Source: Domibacillus iocasae (GTDB lineage: Bacteria > Bacillota > Bacilli > Bacillales > Domibacillaceae). Taken from it: DNA of 64,000 nucleotides. Numbering within the stretch: the stretch's first letter is position 1; every line of letters starts with the position of its first letter. The notes beneath the pieces are model-generated. The model did no database searches. It saw only the letters and a list, made by a program, of their open reading frames with translations, and was not told the origin of the DNA. The position numbers and the translations under genes were made by a program. The stretch lies in NCBI RefSeq assembly GCF_001750285.1, contig NZ_MAMP01000024.1, positions 124,001 through 188,000 of the forward strand, in the 5' to 3' direction. Of this stretch, positions 1 to 8,094 are shown piece by piece.

Positions 1-937
1 CTTTTACATTTTCATCGGAAAGGATAATTTTAAACGCTTCCGTTACTTTTTCAGCTGTTGCGCCGCCGCCAACATCAAGGAAGTTAGCCGGGTCGCCGCC
101 GTAATGCTTGATAATATCCATCGTAGCCATCGCAAGACCAGCGCCATTTACCATACAGCCGATGTTTCCGCCGAGTGAAATATAGCTAAGGTCATATTTA
201 GATGCTTCGATTTCTTTTTCATCTTCTTCATCGAGATCACGGTATTCCAAAATGTCTTTATGGCGGTACAAGGCATTTGAATCAAAGTTTAATTTTGCAT
301 CAAGTGCCATTACTTTGCCGTCGCCTGTTACAACAAGCGGATTGATTTCAGCAATTGAGCAGTCTTTTTCCACAAATGCTGTGTAAAGGCTCATCATGAA
401 TTTCACTGCCTGTCCAACAAGCTCTTTCGGAATGTTGATGTTGAAAGCAACTCGGCGAGCCTGGTACGGGCTAAGACCTGTTACTGGATCAATGTACTCT
501 TTGAAGATTTTTTCAGGCGTTGCTTCTGCCACCTCTTCAATTTCCGTTCCACCTTCTTCAGATGCCATTAAAACAACTTGAGAAGTAGCTCGGTCAAGGA
601 CAAGACCAATATAGTATTCTTTTTTAATATCGCATCCTTCTTCAATAAGAAGGCGCTTTACTTCTTTGCCTTCAGGACCTGTTTGGTGCGTGACCAATAC
701 TTTGCCGAGAATTTCTTCTGCATATGTACGTACTTCATCGAGATTCTTTGCGACCTTAACTCCGCCCGCTTTTCCGCGGCCGCCCGCATGAATCTGTGCT
801 TTGACAACGTTTACTGCTGTGCCAAGTTCTTTCGCTGCTTCAACCGCTTCTTCAACGGAAAATGCAACCTTCCCATTCGGCACGGCAACGCCGTAGCTTC
901 TGAGAACTTCTTTCCCTTGATACTCATGAATATTCAT
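1..937 (-). CDS. sucC: Succinyl-CoA synthetase (ADP-forming) subunit beta, 3' end outside window
   Basis: TCA-cycle enzyme subunit that, with SucD, interconverts succinyl-CoA and succinate with ADP phosphorylation. I translated it directly because it has no stop in the window. The protein begins [12 protein letters not shown], the typical family N-terminus, and continues with ATP-grasp features: the Gly-rich AGGRGKAGG stretch near residue 50, the AEINPLVV segment and the nucleotide-binding [15 protein letters not shown]. About 312 of the usual ~386 residues are present, so the C-terminal CoA-ligase part and sucD should lie just left of position 1. The ATG at 937 follows an AGGAGG-type site. 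It has its own promoter, separated from ylqH by a terminator. Confidence 0.97.
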   Translation of the reverse strand, partial: MNIHEYQGKEVLRSYGVAVPNGKVAFSVEEAVEAAKELGTAVNVVKAQIHAGGRGKAGGVKVAKNLDEVRTYAEEILGKVLVTHQTGPEGKEVKRLLIEEGCDIKKEYYIGLVLDRATSQVVLMASEEGGTEIEEVAEATPEKIFKEYIDPVTGLSPYQARRVAFNINIPKELVGQAVKFMMSLYTAFVEKDCSIAEINPLVVTGDGKVMALDAKLNFDSNALYRHKDILEYRDLDEEDEKEIEASKYDLSYISLGGNIGCMVNGAGLAMATMDIIKHYGGDPANFLDVGGGATAEKVTEAFKIILSDENVK

Positions 938-995
938 CTTCCAGCCTCCTATCGATCTCAAAACATAGTCTCATAACAAAACAGACTGCGACTTC

Positions 996-1024
996 ATTGT
1001 AGAGAAAAAACGAAATGATGTCCA
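996..1024 (-). promoter_or_regulatory. Probable SigA promoter of sucC
   Basis: On the minus strand a -35 TGGACA (1019-1024) and a -10 TACAAT (996-1001) are separated by exactly 17 bp, about 60 bp upstream of the sucC start. It lies just downstream of the ylqH terminator, so sucCD can be transcribed independently. Confidence 0.65.
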
Positions 1025-1036
1025 GTTTTTGAACAT

Positions 1037-1065
1037 AAAAAAACCGCTCTTTTTTTCAAGAACGG
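1037..1065 (-). terminator. Rho-independent terminator after ylqH
   Basis: Minus-strand stem CCGTTCTT / AAGAGCGG (one G-T pair) with a short A-rich loop, followed by seven T. It closes the ylqG-ylqH end of the upstream transcription unit before the sucC promoter. Confidence 0.75.
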
Positions 1066-1092
1066 AGAATTTCTGCAAAACGCTTACAATGT

Positions 1093-1365
1093 TTATTTAT
1101 CAAGGCGCCGGTCGAGACGGTATACGAAGGCAAATACTTCGGCAACCGCCTGGTATAGATCTTCTGGAATCGCTTCATTTATCTCAAGCTGGCTGAGCAG
1201 TTCAACAAGCCCGGGGTCTTCTTGAATCGGAATATTGTTTTCTTTTGCTGATTCGATAATTTGATCAGCAATAAGCCCTTTTCCTTTTGCTTTTACAATT
1301 GGCGCCCCCGTTGAATCCGGGTTATAAGACAGCGCGGCTGCCTGTTTGCGGATTGGCTGATTCAT
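1093..1365 (-). CDS. ylqH: FlhB C-terminal-domain-like protein YlqH
   Basis: A 90-residue protein matching the cytoplasmic C-terminal domain of FlhB/EscU-type export switch proteins, without the membrane part. After a short lead, LSYNPDSTGAPIVKAKGKG aligns with the FlhB segment that follows its autocleavage site. The rest (IIESAKENNIPIQEDPGLVELL) is the conserved helix that ends in the family's P-L hydrophobic motif. No NPTH cleavage motif is visible. The gene overlaps ylqG by four bases (ATGA), so translation is probably coupled. Its function in Bacillus is unknown; the pairing with a FliK-like neighbour is discussed in the findings. Confidence 0.9.
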   Translation of the reverse strand: MNQPIRKQAAALSYNPDSTGAPIVKAKGKGLIADQIIESAKENNIPIQEDPGLVELLSQLEINEAIPEDLYQAVAEVFAFVYRLDRRLDK

Positions 1366-3140
1366 ATACGAATATCCACCTCCGTGTAGCCGTTATCGTC
1401 CATAATGCGGGCAAGGGGCGGCTTTGATTGCTCCTCACCACCCTGCTGGGACGGTTGTTCTTTGAAATGAACACCTGACAGCCGGTATCCGCTTCCTTCA
1501 AGTGCTTCTTTCAAAGAGTCAAATGCCGGAACACTTAATTTCTTCAAAAGAGGACTAGGTGTCTCTGCCATAATATTGACATGCACGATCCGATTTTGCA
1601 CTTGCATATCAATCACCGTGTTTCGTAAATTTGGCATTTCCACATAAAATAAAACTCGACAAAAATCAGCATCAATTTTCCCGTCTGCTTTTTTCTTTCC
1701 CTGCCATTTGATCGTGACATCTCCTCTAAACTCACCAAATTGAAGAGGAGACTGCATAACAAGCTGCTGCAGCGGGCCAGAGTCAGCCGATAAAATATGC
1801 TGGGCGTTCAGACGGCCGACCAGCTGCTCCGCTGCTTCTCTGACCGGCGCAGGCATCGTTTCCGCCATCAGTTTAATCAATTCCTGCTTGACTGTCTGCG
1901 GCATGGCTTCCGGTCCATTTTTCGATGCAATCATCGCTTCGTGATCTAGTCCAAGAAAGCGAAACGCATCGCGTAATGACCCACCTGCCGTTGGTTCCTG
2001 AAACGAAAGGGTTTCTATTCCAAGAAGCATGGCTATCCGTACAGCAGCTTGATCAGGAATGGATGCAGCAGCTGAGGAAGCAAGCTGAAACAACGATGCC
2101 GCCATTTTTGCGTCAGGCAGCTGGTCCTTTTTCATTTCACCTGTCAGCTGGGCCGCTTGCTGCATCATCAACAGGCGGTCTGGATGCCGAGGTGGAATCG
2201 ATAAGGATACTGCTTCTTTAAACACCGCTGCTGCTTCTGTTGACGCAGGATGGCTGACAAGCTGGACAAGTGCCTCCTTCATCATGTGAACAGGTGCAGC
2301 CGCTCCATTCGAACTACTATTTGTTACCGGGATATTCTTTACGATAGCAGCGAGCGATTCTTCTACACTTTCAGCTGTCGTAACAGCGCCAGACGCTGTC
2401 GCTTGCTGAAGCATTCCAATAGCTGCTGCTTTTACTGACGGATTTGGACTTTGCAGAGCTAAGGCGAGCTGGACCGCTTTTTCATTTGAACTGCCTTGAA
2501 AACTGTGGGCACTGAAAGATCTATCGCCAAACAGCCGGCTAATGGCCATGGAAGCACCTGTTTGGTCAACATTGTTTCGTGGAAGCATCTGCTGCAGGGA
2601 AACCATTTTTCCTGTCATCGAATCCGTTGAACGTGCTGCTACAAGCGCTTGAAAAACATTTTCGGTCATTGGCAAATTGCGGCTCATCATAAAACGAAGT
2701 GCTTCTGTTCCGTCCGCTAATCCGGATTTCCCAAGCCATCCTGACACTGTTTGAATAAGCTCTTTAGAAAGCGTTTTTCCATTTTCAAGTACCACTGTCG
2801 TAAAGGCGATGTTTTCTTTTGTCGGCGGAATCTGCAGCTTTTCAAGCAGCACGGATGCTTGGTCTGCAGACCTCCGGCTCAGGGCATAGTCTGTCAGAAC
2901 ATTGAGCCGAACCCCTTTATTAAGAGAGGCCACTTGAAAAAAATACCGCTCCCCCATTTGCAGCGGCACTTCCAACTGAGCTGTTATTTTTTGTCCAAGG
3001 GCGGCAAGCTCCGCCATTTGCCCTGGCAAAAGCTTGATGGCTTTACCGGAAAAGACTTGCCCTTCTTTTAATATGTCAATTGGATTTCTCCCTTGCTGCA
3101 CTCTTACCCCTCTTTGTATAGCCTGTTGTCCGATCTCCAT
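1362..3140 (-). CDS. ylqG: FliK-like (hook-length-control-like) protein YlqG
   Basis: A 592-residue, Ala/Gln/Leu-rich, low-complexity protein with no signal peptide or membrane segment. Its position between rnhB and ylqH, and its architecture, match YlqG of Bacillus: a long poorly conserved N-terminal region followed by a compact C-terminal domain. That domain (about residues 450-560) resembles the FliK C-terminal domain, with GEFRGDVTIKWQGKKK, then a strand-rich segment ending near FDSLKEALEGSGY. The biochemical role is not established. Because ylqH encodes a detached FlhB C-terminal domain, the two may interact as FliK and FlhB do; that is inference. Confidence 0.8.
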   Translation of the reverse strand: MEIGQQAIQRGVRVQQGRNPIDILKEGQVFSGKAIKLLPGQMAELAALGQKITAQLEVPLQMGERYFFQVASLNKGVRLNVLTDYALSRRSADQASVLLEKLQIPPTKENIAFTTVVLENGKTLSKELIQTVSGWLGKSGLADGTEALRFMMSRNLPMTENVFQALVAARSTDSMTGKMVSLQQMLPRNNVDQTGASMAISRLFGDRSFSAHSFQGSSNEKAVQLALALQSPNPSVKAAAIGMLQQATASGAVTTAESVEESLAAIVKNIPVTNSSSNGAAAPVHMMKEALVQLVSHPASTEAAAVFKEAVSLSIPPRHPDRLLMMQQAAQLTGEMKKDQLPDAKMAASLFQLASSAAASIPDQAAVRIAMLLGIETLSFQEPTAGGSLRDAFRFLGLDHEAMIASKNGPEAMPQTVKQELIKLMAETMPAPVREAAEQLVGRLNAQHILSADSGPLQQLVMQSPLQFGEFRGDVTIKWQGKKKADGKIDADFCRVLFYVEMPNLRNTVIDMQVQNRIVHVNIMAETPSPLLKKLSVPAFDSLKEALEGSGYRLSGVHFKEQPSQQGGEEQSKPPLARIMDDNGYTEVDIRI

Positions 3141-3170
3141 GCTTCTTCACCCCGCTTTATGCTGTATCAA

Positions 3171-3935
3171 TTAAATCATATCTTTTATTGGTGCAAACGT
3201 TTTACGGTGCTGCGGTGTAATGCCGATTGTTTGCAGCCCAATTAAATGTTCTTTCGTTCCATACCCCATGTTTTTCTCAAAGCCGTATCCGGGATATTCA
3301 CTTGCGTATTGTTTCATAAGCCGGTCGCGCGTTACTTTAGCAATGATGGAGGCTGCAGCGATGGAGGCGCTTTTCGCATCTCCTTTTATAATTGATTCCT
3401 GACTGATGTTTAGAGGAAGTGTCATTGCATCAACAAGCAAATGATCCGGCTGTTCCGTGAGAGCATTCACAGCGAGAACCATTGCTTTTTTTGCTGCTTC
3501 GTAAATATTTATTTCATCAATTTCCTCCGAGCTGACAATACCCACTCCAATTGTCGCTTTTTCAGTAATGAGCGTGTACAATTCTTCCCGGACAGATTCT
3601 TTTACTTTTTTTGAATCATTTAACCCTTCCGGCAAAAACCCTTCCGGCAATATACAGGCGGCGGCCACAACCGGCCCTGCAAGCGGTCCTCTTCCCGCCT
3701 CGTCAATGCCGGCAATAAGCTGCTTTCCCTGCTTCATTGCTTTTCGTTCATAGGACATCATTTGATGCAGCCTTTCCTGCTCCTCACTCTTTTTTTGAAT
3801 GCGGCGTTTACATGCTTTAACAGCTGCTTGAACACCGTTTCGATGATCAAGAGCCCAATGAATAAGACGCTCGTCTTCAAGCGTTGTCACCAATTGAAGT
3901 TGTTCCTTTATCTGGGCAATCGTTTCGTTTTTCAT
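3171..3935 (-). CDS. rnhB: Ribonuclease HII
   Basis: Cleaves the RNA strand of RNA-DNA hybrids and removes misincorporated ribonucleotides. The ATG at 3935 is preceded by AGGAG at a good distance and gives 254 residues, close to the B. subtilis enzyme; a longer frame upstream would read through the rbgA terminator and is rejected. The signature GIDEAGRGPLAGPVV supplies the first Asp and Glu of the active site. VDAMTLPL and the downstream GDAKSASIAAASIIAKVTRD segment supply the remaining metal-binding acids. The C-terminus KNMGYGTKEH is typical. It lies downstream of rbgA, as in B. subtilis, but a terminator separates them here. Confidence 0.97.
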   Translation of the reverse strand: MKNETIAQIKEQLQLVTTLEDERLIHWALDHRNGVQAAVKACKRRIQKKSEEQERLHQMMSYERKAMKQGKQLIAGIDEAGRGPLAGPVVAAACILPEGFLPEGLNDSKKVKESVREELYTLITEKATIGVGIVSSEEIDEINIYEAAKKAMVLAVNALTEQPDHLLVDAMTLPLNISQESIIKGDAKSASIAAASIIAKVTRDRLMKQYASEYPGYGFEKNMGYGTKEHLIGLQTIGITPQHRKTFAPIKDMI

Positions 3936-3987
3936 TTCCACTTTGCTCCTTACGTTTATTATCGGCACTCCGGACTTTTTTTTCACA

Positions 3988-4016
3988 AAAAAACGCGAAG
4001 GAGGGCCTTCACGCTT
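3988..4016 (-). terminator. Terminator overlapping the rbgA stop codon
   Basis: Minus strand GCGTGAAGG / CCTTCGCGT, nine pairs including two G-U, followed by seven T and preceded by an A run, so it could act in both directions. The rbgA stop codon (4009-4011) is within the 5' arm, so the last codons of rbgA form part of the hairpin. Confidence 0.75.
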
Positions 4017-4863
4017 TTTTTGGTGGAATATCAAATGTAAGACGGCCAAATTGCGTTGTGCGTACATCACGGATAATAATATCTGTGACTTTGTCGTAAT
4101 CTACGCCGCCTCCCGAGGATAAACATCCACGCCGTTCCCCAATTTGTTCAAATACAACTGCCATATCATCCGGCAGCTCTGTATAGCCATATCTTTCTTC
4201 TAAATGGGACGGATACCGGCTTTCAAGAAATCGCAAACCCCAAATGGCAACGTCCTGCAAGTTTAAAATCGAATCTTTAATCGCCCCGGTTAAAGCCAGC
4301 TTAAAGCCGGTTTCAGGATCCTCGAACTTCGGCCATAAAATACCCGGCGTATCAAGGAGCTCCAAATTTCTTGCCGTTTTGATCCACTGCTGCGCTTTCG
4401 TCACACCTGGCATATTTCCGGTTTTGGCAATGTTTTTCTTCGCTATACGGTTAATAAGCGTCGACTTTCCAACGTTAGGAATGCCGACAATCATTGCTCT
4501 CATCGCACGCGGCTTTATACCCCGCGCGCGCATACGATCGAATTTTTCTTTTAAAATGTTTTCGGCCGCTTTCACTATTTTATCGAGCCCATTGCCGGCT
4601 TGTGAATTGACGGAAACCGATTCAATACCGTGCTCTTTAAAATAAGCGATCCATTCTTTTGTTATCGCTGGGTCTGCCATATCCTCTTTATTTAGAATGA
4701 CGAGCCGTGGTTTTTGATTTAAAATTTCATCAATCATCGGATTGCGTGAAGACAACGGCAGACGCGCATCAACAAGCTCAAAAATAATATCAACGAGCTT
4801 CAATTTTTCTGTTACCTGCCGTCTTGCTTTGGCCATATGGCCGGGAAACCATTGAATCGTCAA
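4009..4863 (-). CDS. rbgA: Ribosome biogenesis GTPase A
   Basis: Essential GTPase (YlqF) that acts late in 50S subunit assembly. The G motifs are circularly permuted, as in the family: G4 (LNKEDMAD, about residue 57) precedes G1 ([12 protein letters not shown], about 127) and G3 (DTPGILWPK, about 172). The N-terminal [15 protein letters not shown] is diagnostic. The 284-residue length and C-terminal RNA-binding region are normal. It lies between lepB and rnhB; the start at 4863 follows an AGGAA-type site. Confidence 0.97.
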   Translation of the reverse strand: MTIQWFPGHMAKARRQVTEKLKLVDIIFELVDARLPLSSRNPMIDEILNQKPRLVILNKEDMADPAITKEWIAYFKEHGIESVSVNSQAGNGLDKIVKAAENILKEKFDRMRARGIKPRAMRAMIVGIPNVGKSTLINRIAKKNIAKTGNMPGVTKAQQWIKTARNLELLDTPGILWPKFEDPETGFKLALTGAIKDSILNLQDVAIWGLRFLESRYPSHLEERYGYTELPDDMAVVFEQIGERRGCLSSGGGVDYDKVTDIIIRDVRTTQFGRLTFDIPPKKA

Positions 4864-4887
4864 GCGAACACATTCCTTTCTGTCCGT

Positions 4888-5427
4888 TTAGTCTACTAGA
4901 TGAATCTGATCAAACGGCCAGTAGACTAATTTCGTTTCACCAACAATTTCATCTATTTTAATCGTGCCAATGTGGCGTCCATCTTTACTGAAACGCCGGT
5001 TGTCGCCGAGCACAAAAATTTCACCTTCCGGCACCGTTTCCTGGCCGGTAATTTCAGCGAGTGTAAAGTCCGGTGTGAGCGGACCATCGGTTACTTCGCT
5101 TTTATATTCATCTAAATAAGGTTCATCGATTACTTTGCCATCCACATATAAAACATCATCTTTATACTCAACTGTTTCGCCCGGAAGCCCAATCACCCGT
5201 TTTATGTAATCTTTATTTTCCGGCGCATGAAAAACGACGATATCCAAACGATCCGGATCGCCGAGTTTGTTGACAATCATACGATCTCCACTTTCAAGCG
5301 TCGGCATCATCGAAAGTCCATCGACGACAATCGGCGCAAAAATAAAATAACGGATAAGAGCTGCAAGCCCGACTGCGATCAACAGTGCTTTTGTCCATTC
5401 CCAAAACTCATTTTTCCCTTCAGCCAT
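4888..5427 (-). CDS. lepB: Type I signal peptidase
   Basis: Membrane protease that removes signal peptides from secreted proteins. An N-terminal transmembrane helix (about residues 12-32) is followed by the catalytic Ser39 in DGLSMMPTL and the general-base Lys77 in DYIKRVIGLPGE. The C-terminal GDNRRFSKDGRHIG is the conserved box E. At 179 residues it is the short SipS-like Bacillus type with one membrane span. B. subtilis lacks a signal peptidase gene at this position, but relatives have one between rplS and rbgA. An rplS terminator and a promoter-like sequence precede it, so it may be its own unit with rbgA. Confidence 0.95.
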   Translation of the reverse strand: MAEGKNEFWEWTKALLIAVGLAALIRYFIFAPIVVDGLSMMPTLESGDRMIVNKLGDPDRLDIVVFHAPENKDYIKRVIGLPGETVEYKDDVLYVDGKVIDEPYLDEYKSEVTDGPLTPDFTLAEITGQETVPEGEIFVLGDNRRFSKDGRHIGTIKIDEIVGETKLVYWPFDQIHLVD

Positions 5428-5457
5428 GCTGGCACCACCTTCATTCTAAGTACATCC

Positions 5458-5486
5458 ATCATATCATGATGCGTGTAAAATCTGAA
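5458..5486 (-). promoter_or_regulatory. Possible SigA promoter of lepB
   Basis: Minus-strand TTCAGA (5481-5486), 17 bp, TATGAT (5458-5463), just after the rplS terminator. The -10 is good and the -35 matches four of six positions. Confidence 0.5.
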
Positions 5487-5515
5487 AGAAAAAGGAGTCT
5501 GCAGGCAGACTCCTT
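5485..5515 (-). terminator. Terminator after rplS
   Basis: Perfect 10-bp stem AAGGAGTCTG / CAGACTCCTT with a 4-base loop, followed by TTTC on the minus strand, directly after the rplS stop. It ends the trmD-rplS part of the operon before lepB. Confidence 0.85.
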
Positions 5516-5523
5516 CTAACATC

Positions 5524-5871
5524 TTAGTATCTGATTTCTTTAATGCGCGCTGCTTTACCGCGTAGGTTACGCAAGTAGTACAATTTCGCACGACGAACTT
5601 TACCACGGCGCATTACTTCGATTTTCTCGATTTTTGGTGTATGAAGCGGGAATGCACGCTCAACGCCCACACCGTAAGAAATCTTACGTACTGTGAAAGT
5701 TTCGCTTACGCCGCCACCGCGACGTTTGATTACAACGCCTTCAAATACCTGAATCCGCTCACGTGTACCCTCGACAATTTTAACATGTACACGTACAGTG
5801 TCTCCCGGACGGAATGATGGAAGATCAGAACGAAGCTGCTCCTGTGTTAACTCTTGAATCAATTTGTTCAT
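5524..5871 (-). CDS. rplS: 50S ribosomal protein L19
   Basis: Large-subunit protein at the 30S-50S interface. The start at 5871 gives [16 protein letters not shown], the family N-terminus, and 115 residues, the standard length; an in-frame upstream start would translate the structured leader and is rejected. The ATG follows GAAGGAGAGG. Basic motifs [18 protein letters not shown] and the C-terminal [15 protein letters not shown] are typical. It has its own promoter and a structured leader and is followed by a terminator. Confidence 0.98.
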   Translation of the reverse strand: MNKLIQELTQEQLRSDLPSFRPGDTVRVHVKIVEGTRERIQVFEGVVIKRRGGGVSETFTVRKISYGVGVERAFPLHTPKIEKIEVMRRGKVRRAKLYYLRNLRGKAARIKEIRY

Positions 5872-5965
5872 TGTGTTTTCCTCTCCTTCTAACAAATGCT
5901 CATACCCGCGCAATCACGACAGCGGAACACCGTTGTAATGCAGTGTGATATTTTGCACACTGACT
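5872..5965 (-). ncRNA. L19-type leader RNA upstream of rplS
   Basis: The 5' untranslated region holds a perfect hairpin, CAGTGTG / CACACTG (5941-5962). It is followed by a GC-rich segment with GGTGTTCCGCTG and GCGCGGGTATGAGC, leading into the rplS ribosome binding site. Position and layout fit the L19 leader family known from Bacilli, which is thought to mediate autoregulation by L19. The family assignment is from memory of its context and motifs, not from a model search. Confidence 0.6.
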
Positions 5966-5970
5966 CCGAA

Positions 5971-5999
5971 ATTTTATCATATACTTATATTGAAATCAA
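5971..5999 (-). promoter_or_regulatory. Probable SigA promoter of rplS
   Basis: Minus-strand -35 TTGATT (5994-5999), 17 bp spacer, -10 TAAAAT (5971-5976). The -35 begins one base after the trmD stop codon. This lets rplS be made in excess of TrmD and RimM. Confidence 0.65.
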
Positions 6000-6000
6000 C

Positions 6001-6732
6001 TTATTTTCGTATTTTCCATGAATCAATTTGCTGCTGTTCTTCTTTCGTCAGCTCAATCAATTCTAATAAATCGGGACGTCGTTCCCATGTACGTTTTAAT
6101 GACTCTTCACGGCGCCATTCATCAATATGTTTATGGTTGCCGGACAAAAGCACATCAGGTACTTTCATGCCTCTGAAATCAGCCGGCCGTGTATAGTGGG
6201 GATGCTCCAAAAGCCCGGATGAGAACGAATCCTTCACTGCCGAATCTTCATTTCCAAGTACACCCGGCAGCAGCCGGACAACACTGTCTGCCACCACCAT
6301 CGCGCCGAGCTCGCCGCCTGTTAATACATAATCTCCAATCGAAATTTCATCCGTGACAAGATGCTGGCGGACTCTTTCATCATATCCTTCATAATGTCCG
6401 CATAAAAAGATAAGATGCTCCTCTTTTGAAAGCTCCTCGGCTTTTTGCTGCGTGTATCGCTCGCCTTGTGGACACATCAAAATAACGCGGGGGTTCTCCG
6501 CCGTTTTTTTCAAGTCATCCACTGCATCAAAAAGCGGCTGCGGCTTTAAAACCATCCCTGCTCCGCCGCCATACGGATAATCATCGACCACTTTATGCTT
6601 TCCTTCCGCATAATCCCGGAAGTTTACAGCCCGAAATGTGGCTTTCCCTTTATCAGCTGCTTTTTTCATGATGGAAGCAGAAAAAACGCCTTCAAACATT
6701 TCCGGAAACAATGTTAATACATCGATTTTCAT
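6001..6732 (-). CDS. trmD: tRNA (guanine-37-N1)-methyltransferase
   Basis: SPOUT-family enzyme that methylates G37 next to the anticodon and prevents +1 frameshifting. The N-terminus [13 protein letters not shown] and the knotted AdoMet site with [18 protein letters not shown] (about residues 130-150) followed by LLPGVLGN are diagnostic. The 243-residue length is normal. It overlaps rimM by four bases, so the two are translationally coupled, as in the classical rpsP-rimM-trmD-rplS operon. Confidence 0.98.
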   Translation of the reverse strand: MKIDVLTLFPEMFEGVFSASIMKKAADKGKATFRAVNFRDYAEGKHKVVDDYPYGGGAGMVLKPQPLFDAVDDLKKTAENPRVILMCPQGERYTQQKAEELSKEEHLIFLCGHYEGYDERVRQHLVTDEISIGDYVLTGGELGAMVVADSVVRLLPGVLGNEDSAVKDSFSSGLLEHPHYTRPADFRGMKVPDVLLSGNHKHIDEWRREESLKRTWERRPDLLELIELTKEEQQQIDSWKIRK

Positions 6733-7244
6733 TCGAGCAATCCATCTATCGGCTCGATGATGATCAGCTTTTCGTCTGGATCAACCGATTTGACCACGTC
6801 ATCGATATAAGGAATATAAACTTCTTTGGCACCATTCTGCACAACCCATACATCATTGGCACCAGGCGTGAGTACTTCTTTCACGACACCAATTACGTCA
6901 CCTGCGGCTGTTTTCACTTCACAGCCGACGATCTCATGAAAATAAAACTCTCCTTCATCCAAACCCCCAAGATGCGCTTCATGGACTTTTAAGACAGCGC
7001 CTTTAAACGCCTCGACATCTTGAATGGATGGGCGGCCTTCAAACGTTAACAAATCAAAGGTTTTGTGGGTGCGATGCGATGCGACAATAACCGGCGTGCC
7101 TTCTTTGTCTCCTTGTTTAAAAACCGCAAGCTCGCTCCCTTTTTTGTACCGTTTTTCGGGAAAGTCTGTCCGTGACAAAACACGGACTTCTCCGCGCAAG
7201 CCATGTGTATTCACTATTTTTCCAACGTTAAACCATGTGCTCAT
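6729..7244 (-). CDS. rimM: 16S rRNA processing protein
   Basis: Binds S19 and assists maturation of the 30S head. The N-terminal [21 protein letters not shown] is the RimM domain signature. The C-terminal PRC-barrel-like half includes [17 protein letters not shown] and ends IEPIDGLLE. The 171-residue length is normal. It starts four bases after ylqD ends and overlaps trmD, so it lies inside one tight operon. Confidence 0.97.
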   Translation of the reverse strand: MSTWFNVGKIVNTHGLRGEVRVLSRTDFPEKRYKKGSELAVFKQGDKEGTPVIVASHRTHKTFDLLTFEGRPSIQDVEAFKGAVLKVHEAHLGGLDEGEFYFHEIVGCEVKTAAGDVIGVVKEVLTPGANDVWVVQNGAKEVYIPYIDDVVKSVDPDEKLIIIEPIDGLLE

Positions 7245-7248
7245 GTTT

Positions 7249-7638
7249 TCACCCCTCGGTGCGAATTTCTACAATGACGCCATCTTTTACAACAATTGTG
7301 CCGCCGGTTTTTCCATCAAAATGGTCGCCGGTTTTTATGTCAACAATCGATTGAATGTCCCGTTCTTTCAGTTCAGTCCCAAGCGGCAGCTGATCAAGCT
7401 GGCTTATTTGAAATTCCACCACCGCTAATTTTTCATGGCGCTGATCAATTTCAATTTGAAACCGGGCCGCCGCTTCCGCCTGCTTGGAGCCGCCGCGTTC
7501 CGCTTTTTTCTTTTCGAATAACAACTGGGCTGTTTCCCGCTCTAGCCGGCGCTTTTGCTGTTCGTATGCATTCATCCGGTTTTGTTTCAGGGAATCTGTT
7601 ACCACTTGAACGACTGATACTGTTTGTAAAATGTGCAT
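7249..7638 (-). CDS. ylqD: YlqD family protein
   Basis: Conserved Bacillus protein of unknown function, found between khpA (ylqC) and rimM in B. subtilis. The first 20 residues ([16 protein letters not shown]...) match the YlqD start. The middle (about residues 25-70) is a charged coiled coil and the C-terminus is a strand-rich patch ending [18 protein letters not shown] chose the ATG at 7638 because AAAGGAG lies 8 bases upstream; the GTG at 7644 would be only 2 bases from that site. The gene upstream here is rpsP, not khpA. Confidence 0.9.
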   Translation of the reverse strand: MHILQTVSVVQVVTDSLKQNRMNAYEQQKRRLERETAQLLFEKKKAERGGSKQAEAAARFQIEIDQRHEKLAVVEFQISQLDQLPLGTELKERDIQSIVDIKTGDHFDGKTGGTIVVKDGVIVEIRTEG

Positions 7639-7673
7639 CCCCACCGCTCCTTTACATGGAACAAAAATGGCAA

Positions 7674-7701
7674 TTCCCCAAAAGAAAATTCTTTTGGGGA
7701 A
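7674..7701 (-). terminator. Perfect hairpin between rpsP and ylqD
   Basis: A 28-bp perfect inverted repeat, TTCCCCAAAAGAA and its complement with two bases between, lies 20 bases after the rpsP stop. It is followed by TTGCCATTTTTG on the minus strand, a weak U-tract. It may be a partial terminator or a 3' stabiliser that raises S16 output relative to the downstream genes. Confidence 0.6.
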
Positions 7702-7719
7702 CTGTTGTCTCGCAATAGC

Positions 7720-7992
7720 TTACTTGCTGTATTTGGCATTATGGAATTTTTCCATAAGTCCTTCTTTTGAGAAAAGATTGCGAACAGTATCAGATGGTTT
7801 CGCACCATCTTGAAGCCATTTAAGTGCAAGCTCTTCATTGATTTTTACTTCTGCCGGCTGAGTAACCGGATTGTATGTTCCGATTGTTTCGATTGAACGG
7901 CCATCACGCGGCGCGCGGGCGTCAGCTACTACGATACGATAGAATGGGGATTTTTTTGCACCCATACGTTTTAAACGAATTTTTACTGCCAT
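7720..7992 (-). CDS. rpsP: 30S ribosomal protein S16
   Basis: Small-subunit protein needed for 30S assembly. The protein [19 protein letters not shown] is the family signature, and the 90-residue length is standard. The ATG at 7992 follows CGGAGGTG; upstream in-frame codons fall inside the leader. It has a strong promoter of its own downstream of ffh and is followed by a perfect hairpin. Confidence 0.98.
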   Translation of the reverse strand: MAVKIRLKRMGAKKSPFYRIVVADARAPRDGRSIETIGTYNPVTQPAEVKINEELALKWLQDGAKPSDTVRNLFSKEGLMEKFHNAKYSK

Positions 7993-8031
7993 GCTAATAA
8001 GCACCTCCGAAATAGTTTCACACAAGATAGA

Positions 8032-8060
8032 ATCATACCAAATAGTTAAAGTGTTGTAAA
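8032..8060 (-). promoter_or_regulatory. Probable SigA promoter of rpsP
   Basis: Minus-strand -35 TTTACA (8055-8060), 17 bp, -10 TATGAT (8032-8037), about 40 bp upstream of the rpsP start. The -35 sits in a short direct repeat (AACACTTTA twice, about 11 bp apart). Confidence 0.75.
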
Positions 8061-8094
8061 GTGTTTTTTCTTTACAGATTAAATCTGCTTTAGA

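Noticed and set aside
578-976. 132-codon plus-strand frame opposite sucC
   Set aside because: It is the antisense of sucC, which has clear ATP-grasp motifs; the frame is Phe/Cys-rich and has no ribosome binding site.
3936-4070. N-terminal extension of rnhB to 299 residues
   Set aside because: The extension would translate the rbgA terminator and end of rbgA; a good AGGAG site and the family length support the start at 3935.
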